From Cryomorphaceae bacterium (GTDB taxonomy: Bacteria; Bacteroidota; Bacteroidia; Flavobacteriales_D; SKUL01): a stretch of DNA of 32,792 nucleotides. The stretch covers positions 1-32,792 of the forward strand of contig REDV01000147.1 of assembly GCA_007695365.1 (NCBI GenBank). The letters run 5' to 3'. Under the pieces are notes generated by a model. That model did no database searches. It was not told the origin of the DNA and saw only the letters and a program-made list of their open reading frames with translations. A program made the translations under genes and the position numbers. Position 1 is the stretch's first letter. Every line of letters starts with the position of its first letter. This document shows positions 1-7,474 of the stretch, piece by piece.

Positions 1-96
1 ACAAGGGCCAACATATCTGGATCGCGCAAGCAATCCAGCTGAAAATTTTTTAATCTATATTTCAGATTTTTCAGGCCAGCACGCCCGGTTAGTCTA

Positions 97-117
97 AGCG
101 TAGCCGGACGCTACGCT
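97..117. repeat. Short hairpin repeat (AGCGTAGC family)
   Basis: AGCGTAGC at 97-104 and GCTACGCT at 110-117 form a perfect 8-bp stem around a 5-nt loop. A closely related copy with one mismatched pair lies at 7001-7021, so this looks like an interspersed genomic hairpin and not a gene-specific terminator. It has no T-run after it. The rest of 1-240 shows no supportable gene. Confidence 0.6.
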
Positions 118-242
118 GGGGTGTTTAACACACGGCTTTATCTATTGATCAATAGTCGCTTGTGAGAAATGAGTTTGGTAAAAGCAGGGCTGAATTTAAA
201 TTCGGGAATTTAAACCGGTTAGGAAAAAACCAACGGGAAAAT

Positions 243-250
243 TATATTTG
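243..250 (+). promoter_or_regulatory. Bacteroidota -7 box for the gene at 276
   Basis: TATATTTG matches the Bacteroidota -7 consensus TAnnTTTG and lies 25 nt before the ATG at 276. No clear TTG -33 element is seen about 20 nt upstream, so the assignment rests on the -7 box alone. Confidence 0.45.
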
Positions 251-275
251 CTTCATACCAAGAATCTGATAACCA

Positions 276-1082
276 ATGAAGCAAAAAACACTCCTATTCG
301 CTCTCTCATTCCTGTGGTGCATATCATCCTTTGCACAGGGAGAAGATTTGATTGTAACCACCAAACTCGACAGTATTTGGTGTGATATCAAAAAGGCCGG
401 CAAACTTGAAGTCACCTACCAACTTCAGGATTCTTTAAAAACCCTACCTGCCGAGAAAATCTACTTCACCCAGAAAAAATGGCAATTGCGGCCAAAATAT
501 TACAATGAAAATCTGGAAGTTAAACCATTTACAGCAAATGATTTAATCGTGAAAACAACATTGGATAGCATTGAATGTAATATCCAACGAATCGGCACCA
601 AACAGGAAGAAAAGAGCGAGATTTTTTATTTACTCAAAGGAAATCCTGAAAAGCTGTTGAGCATCAACAAGCGAGATGTGTTTTACGTGGCTTTTGACTT
701 GAAGAAAAGTACGACCAAGGGTGATTCTATGTTTGGGCAACCAACCAGACAACAATTCTTCAACACAGATTTTGACTACGCTCAGGCCTATCAATTAAAA
801 ACCGGTCGCATACCCTTAGGTAACGACCCCCATTGGAATTTCTTAGACTCCAAATGGGAAAAACCGGATGACTGGAGGTTTAAAGCAGGAAAGAAGTTAA
901 GAACAGCTGGATCACTAATGCTTGGCAGTTTCGTTTTGTCTGCAGCCGGTATAATGGTCCTCACTTCCACCATGAGAAATTCCGAGGTGCCAGGTTTTAC
1001 TCTCTTGGGCGCAGGAACCGTTTCTATGATTGGTGGATACATCTTTGTGATTGGAGCAGGTAATGCCATGCAGGGCAGATAA
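276..1082 (+). CDS. Exported protein of unknown function with duplicated beta motif and two C-terminal TM segments
   Basis: A 268-residue protein I cannot assign to a named family. Residues 1-20 are a Sec signal peptide ending at SFAQ. The motif DLIVxTxLDSIxCxI occurs twice, at residues 24-38 and 89-103, each followed by a short beta-strand-like stretch (EVTYQL, IFYLL). Similar D-x-I-x(n)-DxIxCxI motifs are common in uncharacterised secreted Bacteroidota proteins. Two hydrophobic segments at about 212-232 and 241-262 suggest a membrane-anchored C-terminus. It is convergent with the OmpA-family gene, 62 nt away, with no obvious terminator between them. A -7 box at 243-250 supports its own transcription. 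Confidence 0.8.
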   Translation: MKQKTLLFALSFLWCISSFAQGEDLIVTTKLDSIWCDIKKAGKLEVTYQLQDSLKTLPAEKIYFTQKKWQLRPKYYNENLEVKPFTANDLIVKTTLDSIECNIQRIGTKQEEKSEIFYLLKGNPEKLLSINKRDVFYVAFDLKKSTTKGDSMFGQPTRQQFFNTDFDYAQAYQLKTGRIPLGNDPHWNFLDSKWEKPDDWRFKAGKKLRTAGSLMLGSFVLSAAGIMVLTSTMRNSEVPGFTLLGAGTVSMIGGYIFVIGAGNAMQGR

Positions 1083-1144
1083 AGTCCAAAGATGTAGTCA
1101 CGAGGATATTTGATACCGGTTTGGCAGGATATTTTTCCTCACCC

Positions 1145-3226
1145 CTACTCAATAATCTTAAACTCAGTACGTCTGTTCTGCTGCTTACCCTCAGCCGTGT
1201 CGTTGGAGGCAATGGGCTGATCCTGTCCGTATCCGGCATACACCAGGCGGCTTTTATCCACACCCCTCGATATGAGGAAATCAACCACCGCCTTGGCCCT
1301 GTTTTCCGATAGTTTTTGGTTGTGCTGCGCACTGCCGTCACTATCGGTATGGCCGGAAATTTCCATGCGGATTTGCGGATTCTCAACCAAAATGGCCTCC
1401 AGGCGCTCCAACTCAGATTTAGACTCCGGACGCAACTCAAACTTATTGGTGTCAAAGAAAATATTCCTGAGCACAACAGCTTTTCCAATCTCAATTTTCT
1501 TGAGGCGAATGTCCTTTTTATAGGACTTAAACTGTGCGTCGGCAGGAATGTTGAAGTTCTCTGAGTGAAAGAGATAACCCTCAGCCTCCATTGCAATTCC
1601 GTAATTGACGCCCGAAGGAAGCGTCACCAGGTATTTACCGGTAGGACCTTCTGAGCTGAAGGCTGCAACCACCTCGCCGGTGCTGTTGTCGGTGAGTTCA
1701 ATGGTGGCTTTTAAAGGTTGACCGGAATCGTCGTCCAGTACCAGTCCGCGGAGCATAGCCAGCGAATTGGTTTTGATTTCAACCGCCGCCTCAACCACTG
1801 TTTCTGCAATGGGTTTCGACAAGCTGGCTATCAGATTGTCCTCTGCATTGAGCACCGGTTTTTTGGGCTCTCCCAGAAAGGTAACACGGTAATTGTCGCG
1901 GCCGCCAAAGCCCTCTTCTCTTACACTGGTGAAATAGGCAAAACGCGAATTGGCGGCGGGTACAAAAAACACATCGTGATCGGGTGTGTTGATGGGAAAC
2001 CCCATGTTTTTGGGCACCGTCCATGTGCCATCATCCCGAAGGGTGCTGTACATCACGTCCATTCCGCCCATTGAATTGTGACCTTCAGAAGAAAAATACA
2101 AGGTGCGGCCATCCGGGTGAATAAACACACCTTCTTCGTCGTAAGGGGTATTGATGCTCGGCCCGAGGTTTTCCGCTTCGCCCCAACGCTGCCGACGCTC
2201 GTCCCAGCGGGTAACATAAATATCGCGCCCACCCTGACCTCCGTCGCGGTCGCTCACAAAATACAGGGTTCGATTGTCGGGAGCAAGGCTCGCAGAACTC
2301 TCGTGGGCATCACTGTTAATGGGTTTTCCGAGTTTATCGGGCTTGGTCCAGTAACCGTCGTCCCGCAAGGTTGAAACGTAAATATCTCCTTTGGTGCGCC
2401 TGTTGAAACGAAACAGGAAAATAGTCTGCCCATCGGCCGACATACTCACCGAAGCATCGTGGGTATCGGTATTGAAATCATCACCCATGTTGCGGGCGGG
2501 AGTCCACTGTCCTTCAATAAACTGTGAGATATACACGTCCTCGAAATAGTCATTGATATCGGGATCAATTTTGCCGCCGGTGGTTCCCGGACGGCGCGAG
2601 GTAAACATCAATCGCGTTTCATCCGCATTGATTACCAGCGCATAATCGTGGAACTCGGAGTTGATATTGGGCCCCATATTGTCAATCCACACGCGCAAGG
2701 GGTTTTTCATCAATTCACGTCCGTTGCTGCATTCTTCAATGTGGCGAATTACTTTTTCTCGCTCTTCCTGCTGACCTCTGGAGACCAACTGATTTCGATG
2801 AAGTTTGTAGTGTTCTATTGCTTTATCCCAGTCCATATTCAGGTGATAAGCCCTCGCCAGGTAATAATGTACCTGATCGTGCACATTGGGGTTCAGCTCA
2901 AAGGCTTTTTTGAAATACCTGAGCGCACGAGGTTTGGTAAAGGAATGCAGGTAACACAAGCCCAGCTTGAAATTGACCTCAGAATTATTGGGATTAAAGT
3001 CATATGCTGCCTCAAAAAACGGGATGGCATCCCGAAGCTGGTGTTCATTGCCGGTTGCCAAAATCCTGTCTCCTTCCTGCAATGCTCTTCTAGCATCACG
3101 CAAGCCATCTCGCTGATCGGGGAAAGCAGACCGCTCAAAGGGCACATCCTGTTGCGCAGCCAACGGCAAAGCAGCCAGCAACACCCACAGCGCTGTGAGC
3201 AACCAACTATTCGCAAACCATTTCAT
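1145..3226 (-). CDS. TPR / PD40 propeller / CRD / OmpA-domain envelope protein (PorE-like architecture)
   Basis: A 693-residue protein when started at the ATG at 3226, which gives a good signal peptide (MKWFANSW...LPLAAQQ); a longer frame to 3316 would bury this signal. Domains in order: TPR-like helices about 45-170, five WD40-like PD40 blades about 190-450 (motifs such as DGRTLYFSS and GGRDIYV), a carboxypeptidase-regulatory-like beta domain about 490-580, and an OmpA C-terminal domain about 585-693. The last carries GHTDSDGS and LSENRAKAVVDFL, the peptidoglycan (diaminopimelate)-binding loop and helix. This order matches PorE, the T9SS protein proposed to anchor the PorKLMN machinery to peptidoglycan, but Bacteroidota carry many paralogues with the same order, so no symbol is given. 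The start overlaps the upstream TPR gene by 20 nt, indicating translational coupling. Confidence 0.88.
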   Translation of the reverse strand: MKWFANSWLLTALWVLLAALPLAAQQDVPFERSAFPDQRDGLRDARRALQEGDRILATGNEHQLRDAIPFFEAAYDFNPNNSEVNFKLGLCYLHSFTKPRALRYFKKAFELNPNVHDQVHYYLARAYHLNMDWDKAIEHYKLHRNQLVSRGQQEEREKVIRHIEECSNGRELMKNPLRVWIDNMGPNINSEFHDYALVINADETRLMFTSRRPGTTGGKIDPDINDYFEDVYISQFIEGQWTPARNMGDDFNTDTHDASVSMSADGQTIFLFRFNRRTKGDIYVSTLRDDGYWTKPDKLGKPINSDAHESSASLAPDNRTLYFVSDRDGGQGGRDIYVTRWDERRQRWGEAENLGPSINTPYDEEGVFIHPDGRTLYFSSEGHNSMGGMDVMYSTLRDDGTWTVPKNMGFPINTPDHDVFFVPAANSRFAYFTSVREEGFGGRDNYRVTFLGEPKKPVLNAEDNLIASLSKPIAETVVEAAVEIKTNSLAMLRGLVLDDDSGQPLKATIELTDNSTGEVVAAFSSEGPTGKYLVTLPSGVNYGIAMEAEGYLFHSENFNIPADAQFKSYKKDIRLKKIEIGKAVVLRNIFFDTNKFELRPESKSELERLEAILVENPQIRMEISGHTDSDGSAQHNQKLSENRAKAVVDFLISRGVDKSRLVYAGYGQDQPIASNDTAEGKQQNRRTEFKIIE

Positions 3227-4286
3227 AGTACTTCGTTGCGTTTTTAACTCCCAGTTCTGCAGCCCGCGACCAGTCGGCACAGGCGCCTTCAATATTTCGC
3301 AGCATTTCGCGAGCAATGCCGCGGTTGAAATAGGCGTAAGCGTATTCCTTGTTCAGTTCAATGGCGCGATTGAGTGCTTTTTCTGCTTCAATCCAGTTCT
3401 CCATGTCAATGAGTACAGAGGCCTTGTTGTTCAAAGCCAGCACATAATCAGATTGTTTGCTAAGCGCGAGTTCAAAGTCGGCCAGAGCCTCAGGCAATTT
3501 ACCCAATTCGTAGAAGGTATATCCACGGTTGTTAATGGCCACATGGTTGTCTGGGTCCACCCGAATGGCCTGCGTGTAATCCAGGATACTTTCATCTTTG
3601 AGTCCAAGTTTGCGTTTGGCCGAAGCGAGGTTATTGTGGGCCAGGGCAAATTGAGGGAGGCGTTTCAAACACTCTTCATAATCGGCAATGGCAGCTTTGA
3701 GGTTGTCCATTTTTAAATGACAGCTTGCCCGGTCGTTGTATGCATAACCAAAATCGGGGTCAACCCTGAGCGCCAGGGTAAAATCCAGTTGGGCATTGAG
3801 GTAATCCTCCTTCTGAAAATAGATTACTCCACGCTGGTAGTAGTAACTCGCCATATTCGGGTTGTAGTCAATGGCCTTGCTGTAATGATGGAAGGCACCT
3901 TCCTCGTCGCCGCGGGATTCGAGTATGCGCGCAAGGCCATAGTGGGCTGCATCGGCACTGTCGTTTAGGTTGATGGCAACGCGGAAATCCCTTTCGGCTG
4001 CATCCGGTTGGTTCATTTCCAACAGAACTGAACCCCTGTTTACATAAGCCCGCACAAAAGATGAATCGATTTCAATGGATTGAGTGAACATTTCGACCGC
4101 CTCTTTCAATTTTCGCTGACCAAAAAGAGCCACTCCCTCATTGAAACGCATGGCTGCTTCAGTGGTATTAACACCGGGTACATCAACTACGGCAGTGTCG
4201 GCCTGAAGCTCAACAAAAGTGGTGTCTTGCGCGTTGATTTCTAACGCAAGAAAGAGAAGAAAGGAAATGACCAACCGATACCTCAT
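3207..4286 (-). CDS. Exported TPR-repeat protein
   Basis: A 359-residue protein from the ATG at 4286, chosen because it starts a clean signal peptide (MRYRLVISFLLFLALEINAQ); the frame stays open to 4358, but that extension is not signal-like. After the signal come about eight tetratricopeptide repeats with typical spacing, for example AYVNRGSVLLEMNQPDAA, AYNDRASCHLKMDNLKAA and AYFNRGIAREMLRNIEGA. TPR arrays are protein-binding scaffolds. The gene is immediately upstream of, and overlaps by 20 nt, the TPR/PD40/OmpA gene, so the two products are probably made together and may act in one periplasmic or outer-membrane complex. The partner is an inference. No convincing promoter was found upstream of 4286. 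Confidence 0.87.
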   Translation of the reverse strand: MRYRLVISFLLFLALEINAQDTTFVELQADTAVVDVPGVNTTEAAMRFNEGVALFGQRKLKEAVEMFTQSIEIDSSFVRAYVNRGSVLLEMNQPDAAERDFRVAINLNDSADAAHYGLARILESRGDEEGAFHHYSKAIDYNPNMASYYYQRGVIYFQKEDYLNAQLDFTLALRVDPDFGYAYNDRASCHLKMDNLKAAIADYEECLKRLPQFALAHNNLASAKRKLGLKDESILDYTQAIRVDPDNHVAINNRGYTFYELGKLPEALADFELALSKQSDYVLALNNKASVLIDMENWIEAEKALNRAIELNKEYAYAYFNRGIAREMLRNIEGACADWSRAAELGVKNATKYYEMVCE

Positions 4287-4365
4287 GCTTTGCTCTTTGA
4301 ACACTAATACGAGAAGTGTGTTCTCAGGGATACAACGGACGGCCTTAAAGTAACGCATTAATTGC

Positions 4366-4373
4366 TACATTTG
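4366..4373 (+). promoter_or_regulatory. -7 box for the M42 peptidase gene
   Basis: TACATTTG matches TAnnTTTG and lies 31 nt before the ATG at 4405. No TTG is found at the expected -33 position. Confidence 0.4.
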
Positions 4374-4404
4374 GCGGACTTACCATATATACCCCTAGCA
4401 TTCA

Positions 4405-5496
4405 ATGGCCAAAGAAAGCATACTTACCAAAAAATCATTAGCGTTTCTAGAAGAGTATATTAACAACGCGTCACCCACCGGTTTCGAAACAGCGGGCCAA
4501 ACATACTGGCTAAACTATCTGACCCCTTATATAGATGAGTACATCAGCGACACCTATGGCTCTGTGGCGGGCATCATCAATCCCGGACACGAGTATAAGG
4601 TAGTAATTGAAGCGCACGCAGATGAAATCAGCTGGTTTGTGAATTACATCACCAAAGAGGGTTTGATTTACCTGTGCCGTAATGGTGGATCGGATCACCA
4701 GATTGCTCCCAGTAAGCGCGTAAATATCCACACGGACAAGGGAATGGTAAAAGGTGTTTTCGGCTGGCCTGCCATTCACACGCGCTTAGGAGGTGAAAAA
4801 GAAGAATCCCCGAGCATGAAAAACATCTTTGTGGACATTGGTGCTCGCTCAGCCGATGAAGTAGCTGAATTGGGTGTTCACGTGGGCTGCGTGGTGACCT
4901 TTGAGGATGAATTTATGGTGCTGAACAAAAAGCACTACGTGGGCAGGGCGCTGGATAACCGCATTGGCGGATTTATGATTGCCGAAGTGGCTCGCATGAT
5001 TCGCGAGAAAAAAGTGAAACTCCCCTACTCGCTCTACATCGTGAATGCAGTGCAGGAAGAAATAGGTTTGCGCGGTGCGGAAATGATGAGTCGAACCATT
5101 GAACCCAATGTGGCCATTATTACAGATGTGTGCCACGACACCCAAACTCCGATGATCAATAAAATTGTGCAGGGCGATATCCATTCGGGAAAGGGCCCTG
5201 TACTCACCTACGGACCTGCCGTGCAAAACAACTTGCTGAAACACCTCATCCAGACAGCGGAGAAAAACAAGATTCCATTTCAACGAGCGGCCGTAAGCCG
5301 CAGCACGGGAACCGATACCGACGCCTTTGCCTACTCCGCCAAAGGGGTGGCATCTGCACTGATCTCACTTCCGTTGCGGTACATGCACACCACCGTAGAA
5401 ATGGTACAACAAGAAGACGTAGAAAACACTATTAAACTGATTTTCAACAGCCTCAAAGCACTCAAGACCGGACAGGATTTCAAGTACATCAAGTAA
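4405..5496 (+). CDS. M42 family metallopeptidase (cytosolic aminopeptidase / endoglucanase-like)
   Basis: A 363-residue protein of normal length for M42 (MEROPS) di-zinc aminopeptidases, which form large tetrahedral cytosolic assemblies and trim peptides. No signal peptide is present. Visible catalytic and metal-binding motifs: HADE at His71, GRALDNR with the bridging Asp184, QEEIGLRGA with the catalytic Glu218/metal-ligand Glu219 pair, TDVCHD with Asp241, and MHTTVE with His328. All expected ligands are present, so the enzyme should be active. Family members are sometimes annotated as endoglucanases; peptidase is the better-supported activity. It is a single gene between the divergent TPR gene and the marR unit. 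Substrate preference cannot be read from sequence. Confidence 0.92.
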   Translation: MAKESILTKKSLAFLEEYINNASPTGFETAGQTYWLNYLTPYIDEYISDTYGSVAGIINPGHEYKVVIEAHADEISWFVNYITKEGLIYLCRNGGSDHQIAPSKRVNIHTDKGMVKGVFGWPAIHTRLGGEKEESPSMKNIFVDIGARSADEVAELGVHVGCVVTFEDEFMVLNKKHYVGRALDNRIGGFMIAEVARMIREKKVKLPYSLYIVNAVQEEIGLRGAEMMSRTIEPNVAIITDVCHDTQTPMINKIVQGDIHSGKGPVLTYGPAVQNNLLKHLIQTAEKNKIPFQRAAVSRSTGTDTDAFAYSAKGVASALISLPLRYMHTTVEMVQQEDVENTIKLIFNSLKALKTGQDFKYIK

Positions 5497-5539
5497 AAGC
5501 CATGCTCAGGAAGCCGGGAAAAAGAATTTTTAACATCTA

Positions 5540-5574
5540 TTTGTTGCTACATTAAATGTAGGTACATACATTTG
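5540..5574 (+). promoter_or_regulatory. Promoter with embedded operator for the marR gene
   Basis: A -33 region at 5540-5546 (TTTGTTG) and a -7 box TACATTTG at 5567-5574 are separated by 20 nt counting from the second TTG. Between them CTACATTAAATGTAG (5547-5561) is a perfect palindrome of 7-bp arms around A5554, and TACATT recurs at 5567-5572 inside the -7 box. The placement is what is expected for a repressor site occluding polymerase. The -7 box ends only 4 nt before the ATG at 5579, so the transcript would be leaderless or nearly so. Confidence 0.65.
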
Positions 5575-5578
5575 CAAC

Positions 5579-6052
5579 ATGAAAATTGAACAAGCCATCC
5601 AGCAGACTACTTTTCGGAGCGAGACCGAAAAAATGGTGGTAAACCTTATTTACACCGGTAACTGGATTTTAGGCATAAACGCTCAAGCTTTGAAACCGTT
5701 AGGCCTTACAACACAGCAATACAACGTACTGCGCATTTTAAAGGGCCAATATCCAGAACCTGCTCCTGTTTCGTTGATCAGTGAGCGTATGCTTGACAAG
5801 ATGTCCAATGCTTCTCGCCTCATTGAGAAACTTCGTCAGAAGAACCTGGTTGAGCGCAAAGTTTGCCAGCACGACCGCCGTCAGGTAGATGTTAAGTTAA
5901 CGGAATCGGGACTTTCGGTGCTGGAGGAGGCGAATAAAAACGTAGGCAAAGCAGCCAAAGCCTTTCAGCAACTCAGTCCACAGGAAGCGGCAACCATTAA
6001 CCTCCTTCTTGATAAGCTGCGCTCCAATGCTGGCCCGAACCTTGATGAATGA
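5579..6052 (+). CDS. MarR family winged-helix transcriptional regulator
   Basis: A 157-residue cytosolic regulator, a typical MarR length. The winged helix-turn-helix spans about residues 40-110: LTTQQYNVLRILKG is the first helix region, SLISERMLDKMSNASRLIEKL the recognition region, and DRRQVDVKLTESG the beta wing with the DRR motif conserved in MarR proteins. N- and C-terminal helices would form the dimer. MarR proteins usually bind palindromes as dimers and repress their own operon until a ligand or oxidant releases them; the palindrome at 5547-5561 in its own promoter fits this. The yceI-type gene starts 35 nt downstream on the same strand, so the two are probably one operon. Inducer unknown. 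Confidence 0.92.
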   Translation: MKIEQAIQQTTFRSETEKMVVNLIYTGNWILGINAQALKPLGLTTQQYNVLRILKGQYPEPAPVSLISERMLDKMSNASRLIEKLRQKNLVERKVCQHDRRQVDVKLTESGLSVLEEANKNVGKAAKAFQQLSPQEAATINLLLDKLRSNAGPNLDE

Positions 6053-6087
6053 ATTCAATCCAAAAACGATAACCTAAAACAACAAAC

Positions 6088-6705
6088 ATGAAAAAGATGA
6101 TGCTCAGCGCTTTCGCCCTTGCTCTATCGCTTGTAACCATAGCGGGTGGTGTGGAAGTAAATGAAACGGTAATGACCGTGTTGCCTGCAGAGTCCAACAT
6201 TAAATGGACAGGTAAAAAAGTAACCGGTTCACACTACGGCACCGTAAACGTGCGTCAGGGCAATATGGTACTTGGCAGCGATGGCATGCTGAAATCTGCC
6301 TATGTACAGGTTGACATGCGCTCCATATCGTGCGATGATCTTACCGATGCCGAAACCAATGCCAAGTTGGTTGGTCATCTGAAGTCTGATGACTTTTTTG
6401 GCGTAGAAACCCATCCTTACGCTGAAATCAAATTGAACGACTTTAAAAGCGGTCGCGATGCGAACACCTATACAGCCAGTGGAACGCTCACGATCAAAGG
6501 CAAAACCGAGCCTGTTTCTTTTGAGTTCCGCTACCGCGATGATGGGAACAACGCTCAAGCCATGGGTAAGCTGGTTTTTGACCGCTCCAAGTACGACGTT
6601 CGTTACGGGTCATCTTCGTTTTTCGACAACCTCGGTGACAAAGTGATCTACAACGATGTAGAGCTTGAATTTACCATGATGGCTGAAGCAAAGAAGAAGA
6701 AATAA
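6088..6705 (+). CDS. YceI family periplasmic lipid-binding protein
   Basis: A 205-residue exported protein with signal peptide MKKMMLSAFALALSLVTIAGG. The mature part is a single YceI domain, a lipocalin-like beta barrel that binds polyisoprenoid or other amphiphilic lipids. Family hallmarks are SNIKWTGKKVTGSHYGTV near the start, DLTDAETNAKLVGHLKSDDFF in the middle, and TGTLTIKG-like ASGTLTIKGKTEPVSFEF. It follows marR by 35 nt with an A-rich leader (AAAACAACAAAC) and ends before a strong terminator, so marR-yceI forms a two-gene unit. YceI proteins are often induced by stress (base or osmotic stress in E. coli); here the likely control is the upstream MarR repressor. The exact ligand cannot be inferred. 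Confidence 0.93.
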   Translation: MKKMMLSAFALALSLVTIAGGVEVNETVMTVLPAESNIKWTGKKVTGSHYGTVNVRQGNMVLGSDGMLKSAYVQVDMRSISCDDLTDAETNAKLVGHLKSDDFFGVETHPYAEIKLNDFKSGRDANTYTASGTLTIKGKTEPVSFEFRYRDDGNNAQAMGKLVFDRSKYDVRYGSSSFFDNLGDKVIYNDVELEFTMMAEAKKKK

Positions 6706-6728
6706 TTTCCGTTGTTTCAAAAACATCC

Positions 6729-6766
6729 AACCCGCTCACTGAAAGGTGAAGCGGGTTTTTTGTTTT
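6729..6766 (+). terminator. Rho-independent terminator of the marR-yceI unit
   Basis: AACCCGCTCAC (6729-6739) pairs with GTGA-A-GCGGGTT (6746-6757, one bulged A) around a TGAAAG loop, followed by a T-rich run (TTTTTTGTTTT). It begins 23 nt after the yceI stop. Confidence 0.85.
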
Positions 6767-6782
6767 GGAATACTTCTACCAT

Positions 6783-6913
6783 AGCAGCGACGGCAGGAGC
6801 TGCGTAGCGGAGAAGTCTCATTGAGAACGGTGATTTGAGGAAAAACAAGTCTCTGTTTCAAAGAGATTTCTCCACTCCGTGCATCGTTCCTCAGCACTCC
6901 GGTCGAAATGACA
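6783..6913. repeat. Interspersed palindromic repeat, copy 1
   Basis: The left arm (6783-6819) and right arm (6863-6913) closely match those of the copy at 7055-7206. The right arm ends in CGGTCGAAATGACA. The outermost left end (the GTCATTTCGACCG inverted counterpart) is degraded in this copy. No transposase or coding capacity is present; short open frames here are artefacts of the repeat. The spacer between arms differs from copy 2. Confidence 0.7.
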
Positions 6914-7000
6914 AGGGGGTGTGGTTGAAAAGGATTTGGCGTGGATTCTCGTGGCTCACAATCGGTAATAAAAAGCAGGCGGGGACGCCTTGAATATGTC

Positions 7001-7021
7001 AGCATAGCGAGACGCTACGCT
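7001..7021. repeat. Short hairpin repeat, second AGCGTAGC-family copy
   Basis: AGCATAGC (7001-7008) and GCTACGCT (7014-7021) flank a 5-nt loop, with one A-C mismatch in the stem. It matches the hairpin at 97-117 at nearly every stem position and sits between the two larger palindromic repeats. Confidence 0.55.
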
Positions 7022-7054
7022 GAACGGAGTTTTTATTTCTGGTTATTAGTGTTT

Positions 7055-7206
7055 TGTCATTTCGACCGAAGCAGCGACGCCAGGAGCTGCGTAGCGGAGA
7101 AATCTATTATGAGATAGAAGTGTGAATTGAATGAGATTTCTCCCCCGAAATTCTTCGGGGCAGGCTACTCCGTGCATCGTTCCTCAGCACTCCGGTCGAA
7201 ATGACA
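7055..7206. repeat. Interspersed palindromic repeat, copy 2
   Basis: Begins TGTCATTTCGACCG (7055-7068) and ends with its exact reverse complement CGGTCGAAATGACA (7193-7206), so the ends form a 14-bp inverted repeat. The inner left arm (to about 7105) and right arm (7133-7206) match copy 1. The right arm contains an extra hairpin, CCCCGAA (7143-7149) with TTCGGGG (7154-7160), that is absent from copy 1. Confidence 0.75.
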
Positions 7207-7247
7207 GCAATAGATAACTTAAAAGGCCAGACGTGGTGGTAACACAC

Positions 7248-7276
7248 AAAAAAACCCTCCACCAAGGGAGGGTTTT
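7248..7276 (-). terminator. Rho-independent terminator after tRNA-His
   Basis: Read on the minus strand, a perfect 10-bp stem AAAACCCTCC / GGAGGGTTTT with a 6-nt loop is followed by a run of T (the A-run at 7248-7254). It starts 3 nt after the tRNA discriminator base, so the tRNA is a short single-gene transcript. Confidence 0.88.
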
Positions 7277-7279
7277 AAG

Positions 7280-7354
7280 GGTGGAAGATGGGGTTCGAAC
7301 CCACGACCTCCGGAACCACAATCCGGCGCTCTAACCAACTGAGCTACAACCACC
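7280..7354 (-). tRNA. tRNA-His (GTG anticodon)
   Basis: A full cloverleaf on the minus strand: D-arm GCTC/GAGC, anticodon arm CCGGA/TCCGG with loop TTGTGGT (anticodon GTG, His), and T-arm with TTCGAAC loop. The 5' G at 7354 lies opposite the discriminator C at 7280, the G-1:C73 identity pair of bacterial tRNA-His. No CCA is encoded. The acceptor stem reads GTGGTTG against CTTCCAC, leaving U-U oppositions at positions 5:68 and 6:67, which is unusual. The rest of the fold is normal. A terminator follows directly at 7248-7276. Confidence 0.93.
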
Positions 7355-7414
7355 ATGTAAGAAAATTTCCGGTCGAACATGCGCTTACGCTCGAAGCCGC
7401 TCAATTCGGGAGCG

Positions 7415-7422
7415 CAAATATA
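7415..7422 (-). promoter_or_regulatory. -7 box for tRNA-His
   Basis: On the minus strand TATATTTG (TAnnTTTG) lies 60 nt before the tRNA 5' end. A TTG at 7447-7445 is 22 nt upstream, slightly long for the usual spacing, so the -33 element is tentative. Confidence 0.45.
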
Positions 7423-7474
7423 GACTTTTCCTCCGCAACAATCCCAAGAAACGCGCCAAAAAAGTAGCCTGTTA

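Noticed and set aside
1-97. Possible C-terminal tail of a gene entering from the left
   Set aside because: Short open stretches exist in two frames (to 50 and to 97), but neither gives a recognisable protein end; the sequence is too short to decide.
6736-7005. 89-residue minus-strand open frame between yceI and the tRNA
   Set aside because: It consists of the interspersed palindromic repeat and flanking terminator; the same peptide pattern would appear at every repeat copy.
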